Source: Mesostigma viride (taxonomy: Eukaryota; Streptophyta; Mesostigmatophyceae; Mesostigmatales; Mesostigmataceae). From it: 49,500 nucleotides of DNA. The notes beneath the pieces are model-generated. The model was given only the letters and a program-made list of their open reading frames with translations, ran no database searches and was not told the DNA's origin. This document shows positions 1-8,375 of the stretch, in pieces; position 1 is the first letter of the stretch, and each line of letters starts with the position of its first letter. The stretch covers positions 12,226,563-12,276,062 of the forward strand of contig RPFO01000213.1 of NCBI GenBank assembly GCA_009746045.1. Direction: 5' to 3'. The position numbers and the translations under genes were made by a program.

Positions 1-1456
1 ATCTTGACCTGCATCCCCTACAGCATTGACTTGTGCTGCACCTGTTGCCACAACTGCTTTAGTGTTGTGTGCCTTGTGCAAGGCCTTAAGAATCTCAGCA
101 AATGACTTCCTGGGAACGACAGGATCTGCTCTACTTTGTGACTCTTCCAGGTGTGAGGAAGGTGCTACCTGCTGCTCACCCTGTGCACCGTCCTCCTGCC
201 CAGGTGGACTATTGGGTTGTAGTGGGGCTGCACTACTGATGAACACAGGAGCTTCTACTATGGTACTAGTGCTTGCATCAATGACGTCCTTAGCCAATTC
301 ATTGGGTGAGATCAATCCACCAGACTCCTGCTCTGAATCCATGTCCAAGAATTCTACCCCTGACACGTCTGCCAGTGTTGGGTAATAAAGCTTGAGTCTA
401 TGCTTGCTGACCACACGCTCTCTGTCATGTTGTATAGTGACTGCAGTCCCTTCTTCATGAATTTTGGTGACTACAGCTGGACCGTGCCATCTGGCAGAGT
501 GTGCTCTTCCTCTGTCACCCTCTCTGAAAAACAGCACATGGTCCCCCACTTCAAACACAGGCCTGGCATTGTTTTTGTCTTTCTTTGCCAGCAACTTGGC
601 TAAGTGCTGCCTTTGTGTGTTGTAGTGAGTGTGTACCTCTGAAGCATAGCTGCCTGACTGAAGGCCAGTTGGGGTGATTTCCCCAAAAGGTGAGGACATT
701 ATTGGTTTGGCGTTTAGCTGGGTAGTCACCCCTGCTGCCCAAGATGCCCTGTCAGCATAGCTACCAGAGTCAGCCAACCTGGATGGCATTTTTCTTATCA
801 CATCCCTGATGGCTCTCATGGTACGTTCTACCAACCCCTGACGTTCATGATCTTGTGCCCCAGACACTTCTATCTTGGGCAGGTCATTCCTGTCCTGGAT
901 GCAGAGAAACTGCTGATCCAGCATTACTTTCAGTTTCAATGGGGTGAAAACGTGCCAAGGCTATCTGTAAAGCTCTGTGCAGCTGCTCTTTATCCATCCC
1001 GGGCAGAGGCTCCACTACCACAAACCTTGACCAGGCATCCTTTATGACTAGGTAGTATACCGTGTCCTTCACCACGTGTATAACATCCCCAACCAGTTTG
1101 CCTCTAGCCAGTGGTGGTGTGGCCACATGCCATTTTCTGGGCTTAGGAGCATATAGCTGACATTGCTCACAGTGCTTACGTACGTGCCTGCACATCTGTT
1201 CCAGGTCATGGCCTTGTATTTTATTGGCTAGCCTTTCAGCCACAGCCTCATGGCCCATAACCTTGTGCAGTTGCTCTGCTAGAGCACCATACGTGATTAC
1301 CTTATCTGCTGCTGCACTAAGGGAAGCTATGGTGGGGTCACGCATCATGTGTGACAGTGTCATGTCATATGCCACTTCCCAATCCACATCATCACACTCA
1401 GGCAACACTTGGCAGACAGAAGGTAACAGGAAACCATTTGTGAAAAATGGTGAGGG
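1..1456 (-). pseudogene. Copia-like integrase part of E3 pol
   Basis: Minus-strand coding sequence for retroviral-type integrase, which inserts element cDNA into the genome. An HHCC zinc motif is visible (LHKVMGH, then CxxC in HCEQCQ), followed by the core with first Asp in GDVIHV, second in LDQQF and Glu in LVERTM. The reading frame is continuous from 1456 to about 940. A one-base shift near 925-940 (between FHPIE and KVMLDQQF) moves it to a second frame, which stays open to the window edge. The tail aligns with the linker that precedes the protease-like domain in E2, so that domain should begin just outside the window. The whole stretch was joined to the gag at 8380 before E1 inserted. Confidence 0.85.
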
Positions 1457-1461
1457 TAGCT
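1457..1461 (+). repeat. Target-site duplication TAGCT, left of E1
   Basis: TAGCT directly precedes the TGTTAT start of the E1 5' LTR and is repeated exactly at 8376-8380 after the 3' LTR. Five-base duplications are usual for LTR retrotransposon integrases. Confidence 0.93.
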
Positions 1462-2061
1462 TGTTATATTGTGGGCTCGCAGTCACATAAAGTATTGGAA
1501 TTTGGTTATGCTCGGAATTGGCTAAGTCCGGAGGTCAGCCGGCAGCACCGCGCTGAGGTTTATTTGCTGGGCCGGCGGTCAGTGGGAATTTATGTGTACG
1601 GTCAGGCAACGGGTCGTAGGTTCTGGCTGTGGGCTATTTTGGGTTCTGGCCATTACCGTTCGTTCCGTGGGCAACCTTGGTTCCGTACCGTTTGTCCAGG
1701 CAAGCAGTGGGGAGGATCTCGGTTGCGGTGCGTTATGTTGTGGAGTGTCGTTTGGGAATTATGTTGGTGGATTTCGGTTGGTTTGTACTTGGGTACGTTC
1801 TCAGGCCCACGCCGTTGCTCAGCGTTGGGTGAAGCCACAGAGCTACTCGCAGTGATGACCTACAGCGGAGCATTGAGTCAAAGCTGTTTGGCGGCGTGAA
1901 AGGCCGACACGCAGGAGAAAGCTTTGAATCACGTTGCAGCAAATGCTGTCAATGGCCGACGTTGTCGACATGTCCGGGGCTGGGCGCTGAGCGAGTAATC
2001 TATTTTGTTACGTCTTTTATTATTCGGAAATACAATACACTTAAAGAATTTTATTTTAACA
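1462..2061 (+). repeat. E1 5' LTR
   Basis: 600 bp, beginning TGTTATATTGTGG and ending TTTTAACA, so TG...CA termini with TGTTA/TAACA inverted ends. It matches 7775-8375 at all but two places. It contains long open frames on the plus strand, but they show no recognisable domain. Confidence 0.96.
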
Positions 2062-2098
2062 TGTACTAGGTTGGGGCCGTAATTTTACAGCATAAAAC

Positions 2099-3328
2099 AT
2101 GGCAGCGTCAGCTGGGAGAAAACGGAAAGCAATTCATAGTGATCCGTCGACATGGGCCGCTGACCTACGAGCTGAAAAGGATCTGTTAGAACTATTTCGA
2201 AAGCGTGTAGGAACCCTTGCTAGCGACGCACCCACGCTCGTAGTGCGTGACTATATAGAGAGAATAGAGGCTTTTCTGAAGGACCATGGTGAGAAGATCA
2301 GCAGTGTTTATTCGCTTTTCCGAGATGCCGGTTTGCTGAGCTGCGACAATTTCATTCTCGCATTTACTCTTCGAGCATGCAAGGATGAGAAGGTAAAACG
2401 GCGTCACATCCCAGGTAAGCTGCGTGAGGCGTTGTTGGAGTCGAAGGAGGGCACGACCTCTAGGCTATGCAGCATTTACACCTGGGTGCCACAACGGCCT
2501 TACTCACTCGATTTACTCAGCCTTCGCAATTTGCGGAATGAGTCTGTGCTCAATGGACTAGAGGTGTCTGAGACAGCGGTGATAGACCGTTACGTGAGGA
2601 TGGCCAAGGACCTGAATTTCCAGACTGTGATGGGAGCCCTGCGTGCAGGCCAAGCCAAGGATGACCTTACCAAGGCAATAGAGATCATTACCGGCCTGGT
2701 AGAAGGGGAGGAGAGGGACATGATTGCACAGCTGAGAGCCCAGGGCAAGCTGACCGAGTCTGGGTTGATGGCCCCTGCCCCTCCCCCAGCCGCTCCCAAT
2801 TCTGTGCCCCTCCCTGCACCCTCTGTGCCAAGCACTGTTACCTCTGCCAAGCCACAGGATGCAACGGGCAAGGTTGCCGGTGTCAACAACAGCAAGCCTG
2901 CTGGAGTAGGCAACGGTGGCAAGCAGCGTGGTGGAGGCCGTGCCCGTGGTGGCGGGCGCGGTGGCAGACGTGGGCTGTGGCAGGGCAGGCCATTGGTGCA
3001 GCAGCAGAGACAGCAGCAGCATTATGCCCCAGCACAGCAGGCAATACAGCCGCATTATGCTTCACAGCCGCCGCAGCCGCAGCAGCAGTTTGCACAGCAG
3101 CAGCAACAGCGGCAGCCACAGAGGCAGGAGTCTGGTGCATGCTTCATATGCGGGAGAAAGGGTCACCTGGCACGCACATGCTACAATAGGCACGCTGACA
3201 GCATGCCAGCTCGCAGCAATAGCAATGCACAGGGCCCTGCCGTGTGTAACCGCTGCAAGCAGCCAGGACACTTTGCACGTGACACGCACCTGTGCCCGGC
3301 GGCCCAGAGTGGGGGCCGTAGGCAGTGA
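2099..3328 (+). CDS. gag: E1 Gag nucleocapsid/capsid polyprotein
   Basis: 409-residue structural protein expected to form the cytoplasmic virus-like particle and package element RNA. The N-terminal 230 residues are helical and charged and probably form the capsid part. They are followed by a proline/alanine linker, an RGG-type Gly/Arg-rich tract (about 275-300) and a Gln-rich stretch (about 300-345, from CAG-rich DNA). The C-terminus has two CCHC-type zinc knuckles: CFICGRKGHLARTC, and a second, CNRCKQPGHFARDTHLC, whose last spacing is longer than usual. The start ATG lies 37 bases after the 5' LTR. The stop is TGA in CAG-TGA-CTA-GGG and pol continues in the same frame, so Gag-Pol is probably made by readthrough. 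No internal stop or frameshift is seen. Confidence 0.92.
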   Translation: MAASAGRKRKAIHSDPSTWAADLRAEKDLLELFRKRVGTLASDAPTLVVRDYIERIEAFLKDHGEKISSVYSLFRDAGLLSCDNFILAFTLRACKDEKVKRRHIPGKLREALLESKEGTTSRLCSIYTWVPQRPYSLDLLSLRNLRNESVLNGLEVSETAVIDRYVRMAKDLNFQTVMGALRAGQAKDDLTKAIEIITGLVEGEERDMIAQLRAQGKLTESGLMAPAPPPAAPNSVPLPAPSVPSTVTSAKPQDATGKVAGVNNSKPAGVGNGGKQRGGGRARGGGRGGRRGLWQGRPLVQQQRQQQHYAPAQQAIQPHYASQPPQPQQQFAQQQQQRQPQRQESGACFICGRKGHLARTCYNRHADSMPARSNSNAQGPAVCNRCKQPGHFARDTHLCPAAQSGGRRQ

Positions 3329-3332
3329 CTAG
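3323..3332 (+). promoter_or_regulatory. Probable stop-codon readthrough site between E1 gag and pol
   Basis: The gag stop reads CAG TGA CTA G. UGA followed by CUA is an established readthrough context in viral and some cellular mRNAs. The frame after the stop stays open from 3329 to 7288 and encodes pol, and there is no ATG in frame until 3374. In this copy the single stop is the only thing separating Gag from Pol. I saw no clear downstream stem-loop, but did not fold the region computationally. Confidence 0.75.
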
Positions 3333-6300
3333 GGTCCGGTGGTGAGGGTGAGGCAGCTGGTGATGTGCCAAATATGCGAGCTAGTGCGGGGCAGCACGGC
3401 TCGACCCCCCAGGCTAGCTCACCCCGCCTGGGTGCTCGCGTGGCAGCGCTAGATGAGAGCGCTGGTGAGGAGGGGGACCATGCAGAGCAGGGGGCAGTTG
3501 CAGTAGGGGATGAAGCACTGTCTCAGGGAACGAGGGAGAAGGGGGTTGGAGGAGGTACTGCAGGTGTACACACTGCAGTTCTGGACGGGCCACCGGTACG
3601 AAGGTCCTCCCCACACCCGGGACCTCAGGCACAACAGTCTCAATGTCCATTGGAGGCAGGTGGTACACTCAGTGTACTTAACATGGCAATGAGGTTACAC
3701 ACACGGTTGGGTCATGGCCACGCTGCAGAGCATTGGGCAGCATCACTGGGGTTTTCGGAGCTGGTGGCGACGTGCAGAGAGGTCTGGCAGAGGTGTAAGC
3801 ATTGTCAGCGCAATGTGCCTAAGCCGCACAAGTTTCATGCACGTAGACCGGTGCTAGAGAGGGGCCCGGTGCAAGTGGATGTGCTCAAGTACGATGACAG
3901 GGAGTATGTGCTAGCGGTGGGGCGGTTCTCCAGGTTCAAGGCACTAGAGGTGTTGCCACGCAAGCACAAGGAAGAGCTGCTCACCAGCCTGCGCTTGGTA
4001 AAGGCCAAGTTTGCCGTGGTGTCAACTTTAGAGTGTGACCAGCAGTTCGAGTGTTGCATGAAGGAGCCGGGGTTTGAGCAGATTGTGGTGGCGGGTGCGG
4101 CAGATCACGAACATCAAGGGTTAGTGGAGAGACATATCAGGACCTCCAAGTTTGTGATGAGTGCTATGGCCAGGATGCGCTCGCTGTCGTACCGCGATCA
4201 GGCTCTGTTGTGCAGGCAGATAGAGGAGCACATGAATCACAGGGTGATGGTCAGGGTACATGTGGATGGTGAGGAGGTAGCCGTCACGCCCCATGGGTTG
4301 GAGATGGGCCTGCTCCCGCTGGAGGCGGTAGAAGCATACCGTGATTGGCTGTGTGACCGGTACCTCAGGCTGGTGGACATGGACCTGCGCAGGGGTGATG
4401 TGTACGTGCCTAGCGAGGGAGCAAGGGTGTGGGCGTACCGGGAGGGAAGTGCTTTGGAACAGGGTTTGTGGGAGGGCCCTGTTGTGGTCAAGTCAGTGGA
4501 CGGTGACCACATGTTGGCGAAGGTTGGGCGTGAGGACCGCCGCTTCGACCGACTACTGGCGTGGAAACACTTGCGGCCGTACTACGAGGGGCTAGGTGCG
4601 CCAGCAGACCTGCCCCATGAGGAAGGTGCGATGGGCTCCAGCGCGCAGGCTGGAGGTGAGGCGGGGGACCCAGGGACGGCCGCAAGGGGGGTGAGAGAGG
4701 AGACGGGGCCTGATCAGCCTGCGCCCTCTCTTCCGTCGGATGGTGGGTTGCCACTGTCCAATGGCGGTCCAGCCAGTGTGGGACCAGGCGGGCTGGGGGT
4801 TGCCCCTTCCGCTGATGGTCAGGAGGTGCAGCGCGCGACAATGTTTGCCCGTGTCATTGAGCGGCTGCAGGAAGCCCGGCGGGCAATCGCGGAACGCGAG
4901 CAGCCGGGGGGCACGTTACCACGGGCCGGCGGGGCGGGCAGGCCGTCGGCTGTAGGTGGGGCGCCTCAGGCCGGCGAGGGAGCCGTAGGAGGGCCACCAC
5001 AGTCCAGCGAGGCCAATGCAGGGCCAGCCGCAGGTGGAGAGGCACAGGCCGGCGATGCTGGCGCATCGACCGCAGGTGCGGGGCTACAAGCCGATGGCGC
5101 TGATGGGTCGGCTAGCACCCGGCGCGAGTCACTGAGTGGCGATGGCTCCGAGGGCGGCGGCGACGTCGCAATGGAGGCTGGTAATGAGGTAGCCTCGGTG
5201 TCTAAGCTAGTGGATTTTCAGCAGGACGGGCTGGCTGGGTGTCGGTTGGAGGTGGATACTAATGCGGTGGTGTGCTTGCTAGGTGAAGGGGTAGCTAGGC
5301 ACTTCCCGCTACAACCGTCCAAGTGGAACTTTGTGGAGGACTTTTCTGGGGTGGTGCGCATGCCGGTAGTGGGCGAGGTGATGCTGACCATTCTTGGGCG
5401 TGACACTCCTTTCTGCGTGCTTGAGGGCTATGATGGGCCGGCGATTCTGGGGCTGCCATTTCTTAATCACCCTGATGTTGTGATCCAGAGCTCTAGTTTG
5501 ACCAGGGAGGGCCATGGGTCGATAGAGTTGGAATCGTACAAGGCAGTGCAACCTCTCAGTCTCGTCTCAAGCACCGTGGCTAGGCTAGCAGCACTGACAG
5601 GGACAGAGGGTGTGGCGTGGGGAAAGGATCTCCCGCCAGCGGTAGACCTGGTCATGCCTGCGTTGTTGCATCCATCCAGCATCGGTATTACCAAGCGGGA
5701 CATCGCTGCACATTCTCCGATTGGCTATGAGAGGCTGGTACTAGAGATGTCGACGCAGAGTGGTTTCTCCAGCTGGTGGTGCGCGTTTCACAGGGCGCTG
5801 GAGGAGTGGCAGGGGTATGGTGTGTATGAACCAATGGACAGTGTGCCCAAGGGGGCCAAGGTACTTCCTCTCAAGATGGTGTTGTCTCACAAGGTAAAGG
5901 CTGGGGTGGAGGTATGCTATGTGAGGCCGGTGTCGCAGGAGTTTTCGGGAACCAGTGAGCTGGCCAAGGAGGAGCTGTACACCCCAGGCCTGGCGTGGGA
6001 TAGCTTCAGGATTATCACCATGCTGTATCTCGGTTTCCTGGATGAGGGCAGAGACTATGGGTGTGCGTCTATTGATGTCAAGCGTGCTTTCCCTAACTCT
6101 AGCGAGGAGGTGGCGCGTGAGGTGTGGGAAGGCACGTCACCCCTGGTGGTCCAGACACCCTCGTTTTGGATGGAGGAAGTGAGGGCAGAATTCATGGGCT
6201 TGTTGAAGGCCATAGAGGGACTGCAGAGTGCCTCGATTGTGTGGCGTATCACTTTGATGCGTGCTCTGTTTGAGCTGATGACATTCGAGGTATCCCCGTA

Positions 6301-7288
6301 CGACCCTTCGTTGTTTGTGGCACAGACTCCCTCAGGTCCCTTGTTTGTACAATTGCATGGGGATGACCTGCGAGTGGTAGCACCCCGTGCTGTTCTGCAT
6401 CAGTTCTATGCAGATCTCGCTAAGCGTTTCCCTGTGGGCGAGCTGCAGGTGGTGGACCAGCAGACTCCGCGTGTCTTCTGCGGTGTAGTGCAGACCCTGC
6501 GAGTGACGTCTGGTAGGCATCAGATGCACCTGGGTATTCCTGACAAGTATCGGGAGGAGCTGATGGGCTCGGTGGATGAGCTGTGTGCTAAGGGCCTGTG
6601 GAGCCGCCTGCGTGGCAAGCTAGGCTGGATGGCGGCAGTGTGTGCGCCCGATCTGGTGGTGCTGAGTAGGACGGTAGATGACGTGTTGTCGCAAGTCCAT
6701 CCGTCGGTTGTGAGGCAGTATGTGGCCGAGAGCCAAGGTGTGGTGCTTTCTGGCCTGTCGGTCTCTCAGCCCGCTGTTCTTCACTGCTTTGCAGATACGT
6801 CGGGTGAGGGCAGGGAACTGACCAAGCTGAGGGCACGGATGGGTGGTCTGTTTGTGCTCTGTAACCCAGGGGGTCGGGGATCGCTGTGTGGGTGGTATTC
6901 GAGACTGTGCAGGCGTGTGGCAGTTGGCTCTGACACTAACGAGTGCCGTGGTGTGTGTGAGTGTATCAAGGCTTCGCTGTACCTCGAGCAGTTCTTGCGC
7001 TGGATGGGCAAGTGGATGGGTGTCCGTTTGGTGCTGACGACAACTGTGCATACGGATAGCCAGCCGCTTGTGAGCTTTATCCTTAACAGCTTGTCCAGGA
7101 CGCGTGACCTCGATTTCCTGCTGTTGAAGGAGCTGTCTTACGCGGTGAGCGTTCTCCATCTGCCGGGGAGGCTGAACCCGGCGGACGCGGTGACCAAGCT
7201 GTTTGCAGCAGCGCGAGAGCAGTATCGCATCTTGCGGATGGTGATGGCAGGTTCTCTTGGGGATCTGCGGGAGTTGTTGGTTGTTTGA
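3329..7288 (+). CDS. pol: E1 Pol: integrase, protease-like, reverse transcriptase, RNase H
   Basis: Open for 1,319 codons after the gag stop; the nearest ATG is at 3374. Counting residues from 3365: HHCC zinc motif near 107-145 (LHTRLGH, CKHCQ), and integrase core with Asp 170, Asp 223 (ECDQQF) and Glu 253 (GLVERH). A retropepsin-like domain follows at about 627-700 (VDTNAVVCLL, then ILGLPFL). RT is at about 780-1050 with SIDVKRAF at 901 and HGDD at 997. RNase H has acidic residues in CFADTS, NECRG, HTDSQ and NPADAVTK (1140-1278). Canonical Copia has protease before integrase; here it lies after. The protease signature has Asn where Gly is expected, and RT motif C has HGDD for YVDD. Expected expression is as a Gag-Pol readthrough fusion. 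Confidence 0.92.
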   Translation, partial: LGSGGEGEAAGDVPNMRASAGQHGSTPQASSPRLGARVAALDESAGEEGDHAEQGAVAVGDEALSQGTREKGVGGGTAGVHTAVLDGPPVRRSSPHPGPQAQQSQCPLEAGGTLSVLNMAMRLHTRLGHGHAAEHWAASLGFSELVATCREVWQRCKHCQRNVPKPHKFHARRPVLERGPVQVDVLKYDDREYVLAVGRFSRFKALEVLPRKHKEELLTSLRLVKAKFAVVSTLECDQQFECCMKEPGFEQIVVAGAADHEHQGLVERHIRTSKFVMSAMARMRSLSYRDQALLCRQIEEHMNHRVMVRVHVDGEEVAVTPHGLEMGLLPLEAVEAYRDWLCDRYLRLVDMDLRRGDVYVPSEGARVWAYREGSALEQGLWEGPVVVKSVDGDHMLAKVGREDRRFDRLLAWKHLRPYYEGLGAPADLPHEEGAMGSSAQAGGEAGDPGTAARGVREETGPDQPAPSLPSDGGLPLSNGGPASVGPGGLGVAPSADGQEVQRATMFARVIERLQEARRAIAEREQPGGTLPRAGGAGRPSAVGGAPQAGEGAVGGPPQSSEANAGPAAGGEAQAGDAGASTAGAGLQADGADGSASTRRESLSGDGSEGGGDVAMEAGNEVASVSKLVDFQQDGLAGCRLEVDTNAVVCLLGEGVARHFPLQPSKWNFVEDFSGVVRMPVVGEVMLTILGRDTPFCVLEGYDGPAILGLPFLNHPDVVIQSSSLTREGHGSIELESYKAVQPLSLVSSTVARLAALTGTEGVAWGKDLPPAVDLVMPALLHPSSIGITKRDIAAHSPIGYERLVLEMSTQSGFSSWWCAFHRALEEWQGYGVYEPMDSVPKGAKVLPLKMVLSHKVKAGVEVCYVRPVSQEFSGTSELAKEELYTPGLAWDSFRIITMLYLGFLDEGRDYGCASIDVKRAFPNSSEEVAREVWEGTSPLVVQTPSFWMEEVRAEFMGLLKAIEGLQSASIVWRITLMRALFELMTFEVSPYDPSLFVAQTPSGPLFVQLHGDDLRVVAPRAVLHQFYADLAKRFPVGELQVVDQQTPRVFCGVVQTLRVTSGRHQMHLGIPDKYREELMGSVDELCAKGLWSRLRGKLGWMAAVCAPDLVVLSRTVDDVLSQVHPSVVRQYVAESQGVVLSGLSVSQPAVLHCFADTSGEGRELTKLRARMGGLFVLCNPGGRGSLCGWYSRLCRRVAVGSDTNECRGVCECIKASLYLEQFLRWMGKWMGVRLVLTTTVHTDSQPLVSFILNSLSRTRDLDFLLLKELSYAVSVLHLPGRLNPADAVTKLFAAAREQYRILRMVMAGSLGDLRELLVV

Positions 7289-7774
7289 GCTTGGACCCTG
7301 TGGAATTTTAGCCTGTGGCCAATTTGAGAACGTTGTTTGGGCCGGGGGTGATCCTTATGCCTGCCCTATACTGATGGTGACCCGGCACGGTTGGATAATT
7401 TGCTCCATAATTGATTTGGTGGGGGAGTGTCCTTGGTTGAGGACTGGTGCGGTTGGAACGGGTTTGTAATGTGTATGGGTCGTGTGGGTGTGCCGGGGTC
7501 AAGGGTGGTCGTTTAGATCAGTCTTGTATTCTCGCTTGCTTACATGACTTACTTCAGACACTGGCAGTATGTGCAAGGCGTGAATGGGCGCCAAGTTAGA
7601 GGGGTTGGAGCTCCCCTAGTACATAGCGTCTTGTGCGTACTGTCTCCGAGAGTGTTTGTGAGTAACCCTTGGGTGGTGGTGGATATTGTGAGGATTGTTG
7701 GCATGTATGTCGACTGTGGGTTGTGGTTAAGTGGCCGAGTGGTGGATGTGACTGCTCGAAAGAAAAGGGGCTGG
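7289..7774 (+). other. E1 3' untranslated region with polypurine tract
   Basis: 486 bases between the pol stop and the 3' LTR, with no supported gene. A purine run (AAAGAAAAGGGG, about 7759-7770) lies just before the LTR and is the likely plus-strand primer. An open frame from 7544 runs into the LTR but shows no domain. Confidence 0.7.
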
Positions 7775-8375
7775 TGTTATATTGTGGGCTCGCAGTCACA
7801 TAAAGTATTGGAATTTGGTTATGCTCGGAATTGGCTAAGTCCGGAGGTCAGCCGGCAGCGCCGCGCTGAGGTTTATTTGCTGGGCCGGCGGTCAGTGGGA
7901 ATTTATGTGTACGGTCAGGCAACGGGTCGTAGGTTCTGGCTGTGGGCTATTTTGGGTTCTGGCCATTACCGTTCGTTCCGTGGGCAACCTTGGTTCCGTA
8001 CCGTTTGTCCAGGCAAGCAGTGGGGAGGATCTCGGTTGCGGTGCGTTATGTTGTGGAGTGTCGTTTGGGAATTATGTTGGTGGATTTCGGTTGGTTTGTA
8101 CTTGGGTACGTTCTCAGGCCCACGCCGTTGCTCAGCGTTGGGTGAAGCCACAGAGCTACTCGCAGTGATGACCTACAGCGGAGCATTGAGTCAAAGCTGT
8201 TTGGCGGCGTGAAAGGCCGACACGCAGGAGAAAGCTTTGAATCACGTTGCAGCAAATGCTGTCAATGGCCGACGTTGTCGACATGTCCGGGGCTGGGCGC
8301 TGAGCGAGTAATCTATTTTGTTACGTCCTTTTATTATTCGGAAATACAATACACTTAAAGAATTTTATTTTAACA
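7775..8375 (+). repeat. E1 3' LTR
   Basis: 601 bp copy of 1462-2061, TGTTATATT...TTTTAACA, followed by the TAGCT target duplication at 8376-8380. Confidence 0.96.

Larger units (their letters stand above)
1462..8375 (+). mobile_element. Complete autonomous Copia-like LTR retrotransposon E1
   Basis: A 6,914-bp element with LTRs at 1462-2061 and 7775-8375, TAGCT target duplications on both sides, an intact gag (2099-3328) and an intact pol (to 7288). The LTRs differ only by one substitution (near 1547, A versus G) and one inserted C in the second LTR (near 8327), so insertion was recent. All domains needed for movement are present, in the unusual order Gag-INT-PR-RT-RNase H. A purine-rich stretch (7760-7774) precedes the 3' LTR and fits a polypurine tract. 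The primer-binding site is not obvious: the sequence after 2061 does not match the initiator-Met type. It is inserted into the coding region of E3. Confidence 0.95.

Noticed and set aside
7544-8212. 222-residue ORF running from the E1 3' region into its LTR, and the 150-residue version in the 5' LTR
   Set aside because: Open in several frames at once, no domain; E1 already has complete gag and pol. Duplicated only because the LTR is.
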